In this document: positions 26,552 to 37,095 of the stretch, piece after piece | Layout: every line of letters begins with the position of its first letter | Numbering within the stretch: position 1 is the stretch's first letter | Source: Candidatus Thiodiazotropha sp. LNASS1 | Lineage (GTDB): Bacteria; Pseudomonadota; Gammaproteobacteria; Chromatiales; Chromatiaceae | Reading direction: 5' to 3' | DNA: 64,000 nt | NCBI RefSeq assembly: GCF_964212655.1 | Contig: NZ_OZ156465.1 | Span: 1,240,001 to 1,304,000, forward strand | Translations under genes and position numbers: made by a program | Notes under the pieces: model-generated | What the model saw: the letters and a program-made list of their open reading frames with translations, nothing else | The model's database searches: none | Told to the model about the DNA's origin: nothing

Positions 26552-29500
26552 ATGAATAGACGCCCCACACAGCATGCACTCACTATCGTGTTTATCTACG
26601 CTGTACTTTCGGCAGTGTGGATTTTGTTATCCGACCAGTTGATCGAAATAGTAACCAGCTCACCGAACCAGATGGCGCTTGCCAGCACACTCAAAGGCTG
26701 GCTATTCATCATATTGACCTCCATGCTGCTCTATTGGTTGATTCAACGCCTGCAGCGTGACGCTAATAGCCAACATGAGAACCTGGCAATCGGAATACGT
26801 TCTATCTGGCTGCCGACACTGCTCTTGGCACTCTTTATACTTCCCCTCACCGCATTCCTTGTCTATTCAACATTCCAAGAAAAAAAATCCTCTGAAATCA
26901 GACATCTACAAGCCATTTCAGAACTAAAGATCGAGCTTGTATATGATTGGTTGAAGGCGCAGTTACAGGATTCAAATTTCATTCGTATCAACCAAGCCAT
27001 ATACACAGAATTTCAGAACTGGCATCGGAACAATGATAACGACGCCTTGCAACGTCTTAGTTTGCAGTTGAAAGCAATAGAAAAGATCGGCCATTTTGAG
27101 GGGGTAAATTTATTGGACAGCTCGGGCACAAGCCTCTGGAAGAGTGCAGGTGTCCACACCGACATCGATGCCGCAACGATCAGCGCGATTCTGCACCTGT
27201 CACAATCCGGTAATGTGGAACGATTTGGACCTTACAAGGATAGTCAAGGGCAGCAGCATCTGGATTTCATCGTGCCCTATTTGAATCAACATCAGGAACT
27301 TGAATTCATTCTGCTCATGCATATAGATCCCAACGACTACCTCTTTACCGTGGTCAGTGAATGGCCGGTACCCAATAGTAGTGGTGAGGTAGTGCTATTC
27401 CGCCAGGATGGAACAGAGGTTGTCTATCTCAATAAACTGAAACATGCCCCTGAATCGTCGATGCGGCTCCGCTGGCCACTTGCCGATGAGCAATTACTGG
27501 CGGTTCAAATGGCCCGGAGTGATCCGGGTATGGCACATGTTGTCGAGGGTAATGATTACAGAAATGAGCCCGTATTAGGTGTGGGACGTAGAATACCCAC
27601 AACGGATTGGTTCCTGTTGGCGAAGATGGACTGGTCCGAAGTCTATAATGAGGCATTGCAGGATGCTGTCTGGATAGGTTTTAGCGGTTTATTAGCCCTG
27701 TTCCTGGGTATTTTCGGACTCTATCTGCTACGCCAGCGCCAGCAGCTTGAACTGGCCAATGGTGTACGTCAGGCGCAGGCAGATCGATTGCAAGCATTGA
27801 ACCTGATTTCCTCAATTGCAAACTGTTCATTGGATGCAATTTATGCCAAAGATCAAGAGGGTCGCTACACGCTCTTTAACAAGCAAGCGGAATACTTTAT
27901 CGGCAGATCTCGGAATGAGGTGCTGGGTCACGACGACACATTGCTCTTTCCATACGATCAGGCAAAGGAGATCATGGAAAACGACAGACTGCTGATCAGT
28001 GAAGATAAAGTTATCTCTTTTCACCAAACATTGGATACCGATGAAGGTGCTGCCACCTTTTTAACCACAAAGGGTCCACTAAGGGATGAAAACGGCAAAA
28101 TAATCGGTGTATTCGGTATCTCGCGGGATATAACAGCCTTACATCTGATCGAAGTGAATCTGCGCGAAAAAGAGTCGCGATTGCACGCCTTGTTTCAAGC
28201 CCTTCCCGACCTGATCTGGTTGAAGGATCCGAATGGTGTCTACCTTTCGTGCAATCAAACATTTGAGCGCTTTTTTGGTGCCGTTGAATCAGAAATCTTG
28301 GGAAAGACTGACTACGATTTCGTAAATCAGGAACTGGCCGACTTTTTCCGCACCAAAGATCAAGCTGCAATAGATGCAGGAGAGCCGGTATCAAACAAAG
28401 AGTGGATCACCTTTGCCGATGATGGCCATGAGGCCCTCTTGCTGACGACGAAAACCCCTTTATATGACGATTCAGGTACGTTGATTGGTGTGCTTGGAAT
28501 CGGTCGGGATATTACATCCCTGCATAAGACCGAAGAGGCGTTACGGGAGAGCATGGAGCACTTCCGTCTGTTTTACGAGAATGCGCCGGTAGCCTACGAG
28601 TCCCTGGATGAGAATGGCACTATTCTCGATGTCAATCCAGCATGGCTGGAGTTACTCGGCTTTAACACCGATGACCGCGATCAAGTCATCGGCAGGCACA
28701 TCTCCGATTTCATAGTAGCCGAGCAACACCCACTATTGGAACAGCGCTTCGGTGGTTTTCTGGCTGATGGCAAGGTGATGGGCAAGGAGTACGATTTTAT
28801 CCATCGTGACGGCCATATCGTCACTGTTTCCGTTGATGGACGTACCGGTCACGATGCTCATGGTGCATTCAAGCAGACCCACTGCGTTCTACACGATATT
28901 ACCGCAAGGAAACAGCATGAAAGGTATATGGAGATCCAGGCTCGGCGCGCCTCTGCTTTGTTGGAACTACCGGAAGTAGCCCAAAAACTTGATGATACCG
29001 AATTTATGCAACATGGCCTGGCACTGACCGAAGAGTTGACCAACAGCCAAATCTCCTTCATCCACTTCGTCAATCAGGATCAGGAGAGTATCGAACTGGT
29101 GACCTGGTCAAAACGGACCCAGGAGGAGTATTGCCAAGCGGTTCATGACAAACACTACCCAATCAAGGATGCGGGTATCTGGGCCGATTCATTCCGTCAG
29201 CGCAAGCCGGTCGTTTTCAATGATTATCAGAGAACATCGGAAAAACACGGACTCCCCGACGGTCATGCCATTCTCACCCGTCTTATCAGCCTACCCGTGA
29301 TTGAGAACGATCGGGTTGTCATGCTGGCCGGGGTCGGTAATAAAATGGACAATTACACGGAACTCGATGTGGAGACGATACAACTGATCGCCAATGAGAT
29401 CTGGCACATCGTGCAACGACGACGGAGCCTAACGGCGCTGGCCGCAAGCGAAGCCCGCTACCGTGAACTGGTGAATAGCATGAGTGATGGGGTTGCGGTC

Positions 29501-31318
29501 TACGAAGCGGTGGATGACGGCAATGATTTTGTCTTCCGGGAGTACAACAAATCGGGTGAACGTATCGGCAAAAACAGCCGCGCCGATGTGATTGGTAAAC
29601 GGGTAACCGAGGTGTTCCCGGGTATCGATACGCTAGGATTGCTGGCGGTATTCAGGCGTGTCTGGCAGAGCGGTGAGGCGGAGCACTTTCCTATCGACAG
29701 CTACCGGGATGAGCGTCTGCAACTGTGGGTGGAAAACTATGTCTACCGTCTGCCCGGTGGTGAAATCGTCGCGATCTTCAACGATGTTACCGACCGAAAG
29801 CTGGCTGAAAACGCCTTACTTGAGAGCGAGGAGAAATATCGCCTTCTGGTGGAGAACCAGACCGACTTGGTAGTAAAAATCAATCCGGAGGGGCGATTCG
29901 ATTTCGTCAGCCCTTCTTACTGTAAAATGTTCGGAACAAGTGAAGAGGAGTTGTTGGGTAAAAAGTTTATGCCATTGGTGCATAAGGACGATCAGGCAAA
30001 GACGCTTGAAGCGATGCAACAACTCTATCACCCCCCCTACACCGCCTACCTCGAACAGCGCGCCATGACAAGTTCCGGGTGGCGCTGGCTGGGGTGGATG
30101 GATGCCGCTGTGCTCGACAAAGATGGGAATGTGGCCGCCATCATCGGTGTGGGCCGGGACATCACGGACAGGATTGAGGCCATGAAAGCCTTACGCGAGA
30201 GCGAAGAACGCTACCGCGCCGTGGTGGAGGATACACCGGTTCTGATCTGTAGATTTCTGCCGGATGGCGAAATCACATTCGTCAACCAGGCTTATTGCGA
30301 CTACTTTGAAAAAAGTGCTGATACGCTGATCGGCGGCAAGTTCACCAACTTGGTCCCGGCTCAGGACAGAGAGACGGTCATGAGCCATATCAGAGCCTTG
30401 ACACCCATTACACCAACACAGTCATACGAACATCAAGTCATCACAAAGTCAGGGGAAACACGCTGGCAACGCTGGACCAACCGCGCCCTGTTCACGCCTC
30501 AGGGCGAGATCCTATCCTATCAATCCATCGGTCAGGACATCACCGAACGCAAGCAGGCGGAAATCAAGGTCAGCCGACTGAATAACGAGCTGGAAGCACG
30601 CGTGGTCGAACGTACCGGTGAACTGGAATCGGCCGTCAAGGAACTGGAATCATTTGTCTACTCCGTTTCACACGACCTGCGGGCACCCCTGCGGGCGGTA
30701 ACCGGTTTCGCCCATATCCTGGTCAAACGTCATGCCGATTCCCTCAACGAAGAGGGGCGCCATTATCTGGAAAACGTCCTCCAGGCAGGCAGCCACATGG
30801 GCGACCTGATCGATGACCTGTTGCAATACTCTCGTACCGGACGTGGCACGTTGCAGATGCGACCGATAGAGCTGGCGCCCATCGTCGATGGACTGCAGGT
30901 CACTTTCAGTGAACGAATCGAAAACTGCCACGCCAGGCTGATCATCGAAAAACCCCTTGCCACACCCTTGGGGGATGCCACACTGATCGGACAACAATTC
31001 AGCAACCTGATCGACAATGCCCTCACCTACCGCAACCCGGATATCGCGCCGGTGATACACATCGCGTCGAAACGGCACGAAAACCAGGTTTTTATCACGA
31101 TCGAGGACAATGGTATCGGTATCGCCCCTGAATACCATCAGAAGATTTTCCAGGTTTTTCAACGCCTGCACAGTCAGGATGAATACCCGGGCACCGGAGT
31201 AGGTCTGGCCATCGTGGCCAAGGCCGCGCGTATGATGACCGGCGAGGTCAGGGTGGAATCATCCATCGGTGCCGGTAGTAAATTCACCATCGTATTGCCT
31301 GTAGCCGAGATCCATTAA
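26552..31318 (+). CDS. Very large membrane sensor histidine kinase with multiple PAS and a GAF domain
   Basis: About 1588 residues. There are two membrane segments near the N-terminus, a third at about 87-108, a periplasmic sensory domain (about 110-370) and a fourth membrane segment (about 371-393). Three PAS domains follow (from about 420, 543 and 670), then a GAF domain (about 793-960), three more PAS domains (from about 970, 1093 and 1216), HisKA and HATPase_c. The phospho-histidine is near residue 1374 in [10 protein letters not shown]; the ATPase shows EDNGIGI and a GTGVGLAI lid. No receiver is attached, but one lies 97 bp downstream. Earlier starts at 26459 or 26477 would add up to 31 residues. 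Confidence 0.9.
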   Translation: MNRRPTQHALTIVFIYAVLSAVWILLSDQLIEIVTSSPNQMALASTLKGWLFIILTSMLLYWLIQRLQRDANSQHENLAIGIRSIWLPTLLLALFILPLTAFLVYSTFQEKKSSEIRHLQAISELKIELVYDWLKAQLQDSNFIRINQAIYTEFQNWHRNNDNDALQRLSLQLKAIEKIGHFEGVNLLDSSGTSLWKSAGVHTDIDAATISAILHLSQSGNVERFGPYKDSQGQQHLDFIVPYLNQHQELEFILLMHIDPNDYLFTVVSEWPVPNSSGEVVLFRQDGTEVVYLNKLKHAPESSMRLRWPLADEQLLAVQMARSDPGMAHVVEGNDYRNEPVLGVGRRIPTTDWFLLAKMDWSEVYNEALQDAVWIGFSGLLALFLGIFGLYLLRQRQQLELANGVRQAQADRLQALNLISSIANCSLDAIYAKDQEGRYTLFNKQAEYFIGRSRNEVLGHDDTLLFPYDQAKEIMENDRLLISEDKVISFHQTLDTDEGAATFLTTKGPLRDENGKIIGVFGISRDITALHLIEVNLREKESRLHALFQALPDLIWLKDPNGVYLSCNQTFERFFGAVESEILGKTDYDFVNQELADFFRTKDQAAIDAGEPVSNKEWITFADDGHEALLLTTKTPLYDDSGTLIGVLGIGRDITSLHKTEEALRESMEHFRLFYENAPVAYESLDENGTILDVNPAWLELLGFNTDDRDQVIGRHISDFIVAEQHPLLEQRFGGFLADGKVMGKEYDFIHRDGHIVTVSVDGRTGHDAHGAFKQTHCVLHDITARKQHERYMEIQARRASALLELPEVAQKLDDTEFMQHGLALTEELTNSQISFIHFVNQDQESIELVTWSKRTQEEYCQAVHDKHYPIKDAGIWADSFRQRKPVVFNDYQRTSEKHGLPDGHAILTRLISLPVIENDRVVMLAGVGNKMDNYTELDVETIQLIANEIWHIVQRRRSLTALAASEARYRELVNSMSDGVAVYEAVDDGNDFVFREYNKSGERIGKNSRADVIGKRVTEVFPGIDTLGLLAVFRRVWQSGEAEHFPIDSYRDERLQLWVENYVYRLPGGEIVAIFNDVTDRKLAENALLESEEKYRLLVENQTDLVVKINPEGRFDFVSPSYCKMFGTSEEELLGKKFMPLVHKDDQAKTLEAMQQLYHPPYTAYLEQRAMTSSGWRWLGWMDAAVLDKDGNVAAIIGVGRDITDRIEAMKALRESEERYRAVVEDTPVLICRFLPDGEITFVNQAYCDYFEKSADTLIGGKFTNLVPAQDRETVMSHIRALTPITPTQSYEHQVITKSGETRWQRWTNRALFTPQGEILSYQSIGQDITERKQAEIKVSRLNNELEARVVERTGELESAVKELESFVYSVSHDLRAPLRAVTGFAHILVKRHADSLNEEGRHYLENVLQAGSHMGDLIDDLLQYSRTGRGTLQMRPIELAPIVDGLQVTFSERIENCHARLIIEKPLATPLGDATLIGQQFSNLIDNALTYRNPDIAPVIHIASKRHENQVFITIEDNGIGIAPEYHQKIFQVFQRLHSQDEYPGTGVGLAIVAKAARMMTGEVRVESSIGAGSKFTIVLPVAEIH

Positions 31319-31415
31319 TCCTGCATCAGATTTTAGGAAACCAGTTTGTTGACAGATTAAGTACAATTGTCGCAACCTATCCTGTGGACCAGGAAAACAA
31401 TAAAGGCCGAGGACC

Positions 31416-31874
31416 ATGAGCAAACCCGCCGTAATCTTACTGGTTGACGACAGCCGGATGGATGTTGAACTGACCCTAGATGCGTTCAAGGAAGCGCGCC
31501 TTTCCAATCGTATTGAGGTCTCCTACAGCGGTCAGCAGGCGCTGGACTACCTGTTTGGCAACGAGCACTTCGCTGACCGTACCAAGCATCCCCTTCCCGA
31601 CCTGATACTGCTCGATCTTAAGATGCCGGGTGTGGACGGTTTCGAGGTATTGCAGCGTATCAAGGGGACGCCCCTGATCAAACGCATACCGGTAGTCATT
31701 CTCACCTCTTCAAAGGAAGAGGGAGACCGAGCGCTTTCCTACGATATCGGCGCCAACTCCTACCTGGTCAAGCCTGTCGCCTTCACAGGGTTCGTCGAGG
31801 TGGTCCGTCAGATCGAAGACTATTGGCTGACACTCAATGTCGGGGCGCCAATGACCGCAGACGAATCCACCTGA
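31416..31874 (+). CDS. Stand-alone response regulator (Rcp1-like receiver)
   Basis: A 152-residue single receiver domain with VDDSRMD, the phospho-aspartate in ILLDLKMPGVDG, threonine in VVILTSSKEE and the lysine in YLVKPVAF. It belongs to the Rcp1-like receivers that pair with phytochrome- or PAS-type kinases and has no output domain. GAGGA precedes the ATG. Between the multi-PAS kinase and a REC-PAS-GGDEF-EAL protein (7 bp downstream) it probably relays phosphate within this system. Confidence 0.92.
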   Translation: MSKPAVILLVDDSRMDVELTLDAFKEARLSNRIEVSYSGQQALDYLFGNEHFADRTKHPLPDLILLDLKMPGVDGFEVLQRIKGTPLIKRIPVVILTSSKEEGDRALSYDIGANSYLVKPVAFTGFVEVVRQIEDYWLTLNVGAPMTADEST

Positions 31875-31881
31875 TCCCAAC

Positions 31882-33957
31882 ATGTCACTTAACATACTCA
31901 TTGTCGAGGACCTGCCCTATGATGCCGAGTTGATGGCGTTACGGCTCAGGGACGAGGGATTCGACCTGGACTACACCCGCGTGCAGAGGGAAACCGCCTA
32001 TCTGGAGGCCCTTGAGAAATCACCGGACCTTATATTATGCGATTGGCACCTGCCTCAGTTCAGTGGACGACGGGCCCTCTCCCTGCTGCGGCAACAGAAT
32101 CTCGACATTCCTTTCATCATCGTCTCAGGCGGCATAGGTGAAGAGGCTGCCGTCGATGCCCTGCGGCAGGGCGCCAACGATTATGTCTTGAAAGACCGCC
32201 CGGCGAGACTGGGAGAAGCGGTAAGACGCGTTCTGATCGACAAACAACTGAGAATGGCGCACCGGATCGCAGAGGAAAAACTCCGTCTTGCAGACCGGGC
32301 CTTTCAGAACACCGCAGAAGGGATCACAGTAACCGACGCAAGTGGAAACATCGTCTCCACTAATCCGGCCTTTGAGGCCATCACCGGTTATTCTCATGAA
32401 GAAGTACTGGGACAGAATCCCCGAGTGCTGAAGTCGGGCCATCATCCAGACTCCTTTTACAAAGAGATGTGGGACACCCTCTTATTAACAGGCCATTGGC
32501 GTGGAGAGATCTGGAATCGACGCAAGAACGGTGATGCCTACCCGGAATGGCTCACCATCAGTGCTGTAAAAGACGGCAACGACGAGACAACGCACTATGT
32601 TGGTGTTTTCACAGATATCAGCCAGATCAAGGAGGCGCAGGATCAAATCAACTTTCTCGCCCACCACGATGCCCTGACCCGGTTACCCAACCGTGCCCTG
32701 TTCCGAGAGCGTTTCGATCACGCCCTGATGCATGCAAGGCGTGAAAAAGCTTCCATAGCTTTGCTGTTTCTCGATCTGGACCGCTTCAAGACAGTCAATG
32801 ACACCCTCGGACATCCCGTGGGCGATCAGGTGCTCCTGGAGGTCAGCAAACGCATGAATCAAATCATCCGCGCCAGCGATACCCTGGCGCGGTTGGGAGG
32901 AGATGAGTTCGTGCTGCTGCTTGAGGAACAGACCGACGCTCAACATGCCGCCGTGGTGGCCCGTAAACTGATCGACCTGTTTTCCAGACCCATGATCATC
33001 GGTGAGCATGAACTGGTGGTGACTGCAAGTATCGGCATAACCCTCTATCCCAATGACGGCGACGATTCGGACAAGCTGATCCGCCATGCCGACCGGGCGA
33101 TGTACGAAGCCAAACAGCAAGGCCGCAATACCTACCGTTTTTTCACCCATGCCTTGACCGAGGGTGCGCTTGAACGTTTGATGATGGAGAATGACCTGCG
33201 ACACGCCGTCGCCCGCAACGAACTGATCCTGCACTATCAACCTATCGTCAACCTGGAGACCCGGCAGTTGCAGGGAATTGAGGCACTTGTTCGATGGCAG
33301 CATCCGGAACAGGGCCTGATCGCGCCCGGTCTATTCATCGAACTCGCCGAAGAGATCGGTATCATTGGCGAAATCGGTCAGTGGGTTCTGCGTGCAGCAT
33401 GCTCTCAGCTCGCCAGATGGGACCGCGACGGTTTTAAAGTACCCCGCATATCGGTCAATCTATCAGTGCAACAAATCGACCGTGAAGGCCTGATCACAAT
33501 GGTATCCGAGGAGTTGGACAACAGTGGACTGTCACCTGAACGGCTGGAACTCGAGGTCACCGAGTCGATGTTGATACGCAATCCTGAACTGAGCCGCACT
33601 GTACTCAGCGAACTTCGGACTCTCGGAGTCAAATTTGCAATCGACGATTTCGGCACCGGTTACTCGAGTCTGGCCTACCTCAAGTTACTGCCCCTGGACC
33701 ACCTCAAGATCGATCAATCCTTTGTCCGGGATATCGGTAAAGACGACAATGATGAAGCGATCGTACGGGCCATCATCGCGATGTCGAAAAGCCTTGGCCT
33801 CGAATCGGTCGCCGAAGGTGTGGAGGAGGCGCATCAAGCCCGGTTTCTACAACAGGCCGGCAGCGATCTTGCACAGGGCTATCTCTACAGCCGCCCACTA
33901 CCGGCTGATGAGATATTCAGTAACTGGATTCGGTCTGAAAACACAGAGACGATATAG
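31882..33957 (+). CDS. Response regulator with PAS, GGDEF and EAL domains
   Basis: The 691-residue soluble protein has a receiver (about 1-120; VEDLPYD, LILCDWHLPQFSG, VLKDRPA), a PAS-PAC domain (about 135-250), GGDEF (about 255-420; RLGGDEF with RASD I-site) and EAL (about 430-680; GIEALVRWQHP, DDFGTGYSS, LKIDQSF, AEGVEE). All catalytic motifs look intact, so it may switch between c-di-GMP synthesis and breakdown by phosphorylation. It follows the single receiver by 7 bp, and with the kinase forms a three-gene signalling operon that ends just before the island. Confidence 0.93.
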   Translation: MSLNILIVEDLPYDAELMALRLRDEGFDLDYTRVQRETAYLEALEKSPDLILCDWHLPQFSGRRALSLLRQQNLDIPFIIVSGGIGEEAAVDALRQGANDYVLKDRPARLGEAVRRVLIDKQLRMAHRIAEEKLRLADRAFQNTAEGITVTDASGNIVSTNPAFEAITGYSHEEVLGQNPRVLKSGHHPDSFYKEMWDTLLLTGHWRGEIWNRRKNGDAYPEWLTISAVKDGNDETTHYVGVFTDISQIKEAQDQINFLAHHDALTRLPNRALFRERFDHALMHARREKASIALLFLDLDRFKTVNDTLGHPVGDQVLLEVSKRMNQIIRASDTLARLGGDEFVLLLEEQTDAQHAAVVARKLIDLFSRPMIIGEHELVVTASIGITLYPNDGDDSDKLIRHADRAMYEAKQQGRNTYRFFTHALTEGALERLMMENDLRHAVARNELILHYQPIVNLETRQLQGIEALVRWQHPEQGLIAPGLFIELAEEIGIIGEIGQWVLRAACSQLARWDRDGFKVPRISVNLSVQQIDREGLITMVSEELDNSGLSPERLELEVTESMLIRNPELSRTVLSELRTLGVKFAIDDFGTGYSSLAYLKLLPLDHLKIDQSFVRDIGKDDNDEAIVRAIIAMSKSLGLESVAEGVEEAHQARFLQQAGSDLAQGYLYSRPLPADEIFSNWIRSENTETI

Positions 33958-34038
33958 TGCCGCTACACTCTCCACCTGCACCATTTCAAACACGATCAGC
34001 AGCTTAAACTGACACTGCATCCCGTTTAGGCGAAAGGT

Positions 34039-34073
34039 AAAAAAAAAGCACTCAGGGCAAACCATAAGTGCTT
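34039..34073 (-). terminator. Terminator at the left island border (probable original tRNA-Val terminator)
   Basis: On the minus strand a 7-bp stem (AAGCACT/AGTGCTT, 14-nt loop) is followed by a run of nine T. Before integration it would have stood immediately behind tRNA-Val. A similar hairpin with a different loop stands at the right border. Confidence 0.75.
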
Positions 34074-34127
34074 GTTTTCATTGGTAGGCGCGATTGGAGT
34101 CGAACCAACGACCTCTACCATGTCAAG
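34065..34127. repeat. Left 63-bp attachment repeat (partial tRNA-Val copy)
   Basis: Identical to 43632-43694. It runs from the right arm of the terminator through the tRNA 3' end (CCA complement at 34082-34084) to the anticodon stem. Identity stops at 34127, just after the anticodon, marking the likely crossover zone. Confidence 0.92.
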
Positions 34128-34141
34128 AGCTCAGGGGATGC

Positions 34142-34292
34142 TTTCAGCCCATAACATTACATAACATATTTTGCCCATTTATCATTGTTTTTCAGTGATT
34201 TTTCACCCTATTGACCACTATCACGAAAAGTCTGTTATAGTGTGTTATAGGATGTTAATTGAAAAATATTTTCAGCCCATATTTTCAGCCCT
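34142..34292 (+). repeat. Left arm-type integrase site repeats
   Basis: Copies of TTTTCAGCCCAT or close variants lie at 34142-34152, 34269-34280 and 34282-34292, between the attachment repeat and the integrase gene. Two more lie just inside the right repeat. Short repeats inside both ends of an integrated element are what tyrosine integrases bind with their arm-binding domain; binding here is inferred. Confidence 0.65.
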
Positions 34293-34375
34293 AAGCTGAT
34301 TTCACTCAAAACAAAGCCCAGCAGTGCGGCAACACTACCGGGCTTCTAACCAAGACAGACTGATAGGAGTCCGCC

Positions 34376-35602
34376 ATGGCTAGAGCAGATTCTAAACCAA
34401 AAACACCATCCCGGGGTTTTACACCAAAATTCCTGGACAGCATCAAACCGATATCCAGGCGGTATGAATTACCTGACAAGGCTTGTCCTGGGCTTCGGAT
34501 CAGGGTCACCCCCGCCGGCACTAAATCCTTTGCCTGGTATTACAAGGTCGGCACAACCACCAAGATGCTCACCTTGGGTGTATATCCAGAAACCAGCCTG
34601 AAGGCCGCCAGGGATGCCTTGGAAAAGGCGAAGGAGCGCCACAAAGAGGGAGAGCCCGCAGCACCCCAAGCTGACAACCCCAAAACAATCAGTGAGCTGG
34701 CCGAAAATTTCTATTCTGGCCGGATCTTACCCCAGCGCAAACGTCCTGAGAAAGTCAGGGAGATCCTGGACCGGGATATCTTGCCTGTGATTGGCAAGCG
34801 GAAACTATCAGTCATCACAACCCCTGTGATTGCCAGCGCAGTTGAAAAAGTGGTCAACCGGGGTGCTACTGCCCACGCCGGTAAGGTCCTGGCGATCCTC
34901 AAACAGATGTTCAGGTATGCAGAAGGTCGGGGGTTCATGGACAGAAACCCAGCCTACTCACTGGACCGGAAAGACCTGGGTGTCAGGGAGGGGATCAAAG
35001 ATAGATACCTCACAACTGATGAAATCAGGGCTGTGTGGCATGCAATTGAAAAGGCACCCCGTATGTCCGCAGAAATCAGGTCGGGATTTAAAATCCTTCT
35101 GTTGACAGGTGTCCGCACCAATGAACTGCTCAAAGCCAGGTGGGAACATGTCAATCTGAAGGATAGCACCTGGTTTATCCCAGAAGAAAACAGCAAAACT
35201 ACTGCCTGGACGGTCCCTCTCTCACCATATGTGAAAGATCTTTTCTCTGAACTCAAGGATATTGCAGGCAAGTCACCCTGGGTGTTACCAGGACGGACAG
35301 ATGGCCCCATTAGCGATAAGGCGACAGGCCGAGCCATGCGAAGGTTATTTGAGCTGAAAACTCAAGATCAGCACGGAAAGATGGTCCCCCTCCTCCCTAT
35401 ACCGCGATGTACACCACACGACTTCAGACGAACTCTGAGGACTCACCTGGATGATCTGGGCATAGAACCTCACATTGCTGAAAAGTGCCTTAACCACAGC
35501 CTGGGTCGGATAGATAAGACCTACAACAAGAACACCCTGCTCGATAGACGGCGCCAGGCCCTTGAGAAATGGGCCGACTTTGTTGGAGGCTGCTGTGGTT
35601 AA
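34376..35602 (+). CDS. P4-type tyrosine integrase
   Basis: A 408-residue integrase of the P4/DUF4102 class. The N-terminal arm-binding domain is at about 10-100 (ISRRYELPDKACPGLRIRV, TLGVYPETSLKAAR), a core-binding SAM-like domain at about 105-205 and the catalytic domain at 215-400. Visible catalytic residues are the first arginine in LLTGVRTNELL, HDFRRT, a histidine in LNHSLG and the tyrosine in KTYNKNTLLDRRR. It would excise and insert the island at tRNA-Val. GGAG precedes the ATG. It sits beside the truncated tRNA copy and reads inward. Confidence 0.95.
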   Translation: MARADSKPKTPSRGFTPKFLDSIKPISRRYELPDKACPGLRIRVTPAGTKSFAWYYKVGTTTKMLTLGVYPETSLKAARDALEKAKERHKEGEPAAPQADNPKTISELAENFYSGRILPQRKRPEKVREILDRDILPVIGKRKLSVITTPVIASAVEKVVNRGATAHAGKVLAILKQMFRYAEGRGFMDRNPAYSLDRKDLGVREGIKDRYLTTDEIRAVWHAIEKAPRMSAEIRSGFKILLLTGVRTNELLKARWEHVNLKDSTWFIPEENSKTTAWTVPLSPYVKDLFSELKDIAGKSPWVLPGRTDGPISDKATGRAMRRLFELKTQDQHGKMVPLLPIPRCTPHDFRRTLRTHLDDLGIEPHIAEKCLNHSLGRIDKTYNKNTLLDRRRQALEKWADFVGGCCG

Positions 35603-36170
35603 AGATTACATCTGGACCATCCTGGATTCCAAGGATAAACAGGAGCTCATGAATTTCTGGAAACAGAAACAACCAGACGCGGGGCATAGCATAGCAAAAT
35701 ACACCATAGAAGCGCTGGAGGTTTTACAACAATCTGACAATGAAAATGAAAGGTTACGCCTATACGCTGAATTGGTCGTTGCTAATGAAAAAAAACTCCG
35801 TTGTCTGAGTGACGCACAAAAAGCAATCGACTGTTGTTACAGATTGGTAACCTATGGCGATGAAATGGAACTGTTGCTTCGTTTCACCGAGTATGGTGAT
35901 CGCCCGATCCTCACTGATGAATTACTAAAAAATGTGCGAAGCGCTAACAAGCAACGCGCCGCCGGAAAGAAAGGCCATGAAAAAGCTCACGGCTCGCCGC
36001 AAGATAAAGCAAAGAAAAAACAACGTTATATTGACTTATGTCATCAATTAAAACGCGAGCATCCTAATTGGAAACTCGGCGCGATTCGACAGGCGGTCGC
36101 CGATAAAGAAGGTGTCTGCCTTCGCACGGTGGAACGCTACACAGGAAATATTTTCCGCAAGTCCTCCTAG
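35595..36170 (+). CDS. Unknown island protein with C-terminal HTH-like region
   Basis: About 191 residues, starting at a GTG with GGAGG six bases upstream and overlapping the integrase gene by 8 bp. The N-terminal two thirds are helical with no domain I recognise. A basic linker (KKGHEKAHGSPQDKAKKKQ) leads to a C-terminal helix-turn-helix-like segment (GAIRQAVADKEGVCLRTVER). Coupling to the integrase suggests a role in recombination directionality or island regulation; this is an inference. Confidence 0.7.
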   Translation: MVKDYIWTILDSKDKQELMNFWKQKQPDAGHSIAKYTIEALEVLQQSDNENERLRLYAELVVANEKKLRCLSDAQKAIDCCYRLVTYGDEMELLLRFTEYGDRPILTDELLKNVRSANKQRAAGKKGHEKAHGSPQDKAKKKQRYIDLCHQLKREHPNWKLGAIRQAVADKEGVCLRTVERYTGNIFRKSS

Positions 36171-36235
36171 TTTCGGAAAAAATAGCTTTATGCTTCATAT
36201 CAGTCAATAACGACTGAATACATTTGGAGCCTAAA

Positions 36236-36433
36236 GTGAGGACAAGATCCGGAATCCGTAAGGTTGGCCGCAGATACGATCGTCACCCGCAAACAATCTG
36301 GCGCTGGTATACCAAAGGCATTTTCCCCAAGCCTCATTATGTTAATGGCTATCGTCAGTGGTTTGATGATGAGCTGGATGAACATGACCGCAAGCACATG
36401 CAGTCATATGAAGAACGTCATGCTTCCAAATAA
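36236..36433 (+). CDS. AlpA-like small DNA-binding protein
   Basis: Sixty-five residues from a GTG start with GGAG nine bases upstream. The protein is mostly a MerR/AlpA-type helix-turn-helix (VGRRYDRHPQTIWRWYTKGI followed by FPKPHYVNGYRQWFDDEL). AlpA-type proteins in P4-like and PICI satellites act as excisionase or as activator of island genes. Its place between integrase and primase genes is typical of satellites. It abuts the next small gene with no gap. Confidence 0.82.
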   Translation: MRTRSGIRKVGRRYDRHPQTIWRWYTKGIFPKPHYVNGYRQWFDDELDEHDRKHMQSYEERHASK

Positions 36434-36613
36434 ATGGAATCATCTCTAACAAATCACTATCTCAAGCGTGTCAGGTTTAAGTATTACCCTGGATCGCGGC
36501 AATGGAGAAAAGACAGAGGTTTGATGGTGCTTTCTGACTTTTCAAGGGAATATGATTCAGCCAGATGTGCTCGTGGTCCCTACAATATTGCACTACCTGG
36601 TGATTACAAATGA
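36434..36613 (+). CDS. Unknown 59-residue basic island protein
   Basis: A small open frame starts with the ATG immediately after the AlpA-like stop and ends at TGA 36611-36613, sharing ATGA with the primase start. The product is basic and aromatic (HYLKRVRFKYYPGSRQW, DSARCARGPYN). Its tight fit between two genes, with abutting start and 4-bp overlap, is the main support. I recognise no domain; a nucleic-acid-binding role is possible from charge. Confidence 0.6.
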   Translation: MESSLTNHYLKRVRFKYYPGSRQWRKDRGLMVLSDFSREYDSARCARGPYNIALPGDYK

Positions 36614-37095
36614 CCACCCCTATTGACTTGCTAGTCAGTCGGCTTGAAAGAGTTCGCTCGGTTGGTAATGGACGTTTTATTGCGCTCTGCCCTGTCTCTG
36701 CACATGATGATAAATCACCATCTTTAAGTATTGCCGAGGGTGATGATGGGCGTGTATTGATTCGATGTTTTGGTGGGTGTGAGACACAAGCGGTGGTGAA
36801 TGCACTGGGCTTGGAAATGAAAGATCTATTCCAACCAAGTACATTTAGCGCAGTCGAAAAGCGCCACTATCGCCACCGTAAAGCCATTGAGGAGATTGAA
36901 TACGCTCTTTGGCATGAACTCTTAGTCTTGCTTCAAGTCCTCCAGGTCCGGATAAGTGACCGGAAAAACTGGAAGGATCCACGCTATCGTGCCCAACGTC
37001 CTGAGTTCCGTCCTATGCCCGGTAACCCCTGGGATCGAGAGTTGCTCGCTGTACGACGCATTCGTAGAGGATTGGAGATGCGCTATGGGAACTGA
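36610..37095 (+). CDS. Primase-type CHC2 zinc-finger protein
   Basis: The 161-residue protein has a CHC2-like zinc-binding fold near the N-terminus: CPVSAHDDKSPSLSI, then VLIRCFGGC, followed by the primase-typical VNALGLEMKDLF. This is the DNA-binding domain of DnaG/P4-alpha primases. No Toprim catalytic domain follows; the rest is a charged helical tail. The gene overlaps the DUF3987 gene by 11 bp, so the two probably act together to start island replication. It could be a split or reduced primase-helicase. Confidence 0.82.
   Translation: MTTPIDLLVSRLERVRSVGNGRFIALCPVSAHDDKSPSLSIAEGDDGRVLIRCFGGCETQAVVNALGLEMKDLFQPSTFSAVEKRHYRHRKAIEEIEYALWHELLVLLQVLQVRISDRKNWKDPRYRAQRPEFRPMPGNPWDRELLAVRRIRRGLEMRYGN

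Noticed and set aside
34081-34127. Second tRNA-Val gene at the left island border
   Set aside because: Only the 3' half up to the anticodon stem is present; the D arm and 5' acceptor strand are missing, so it is an attachment-site copy.
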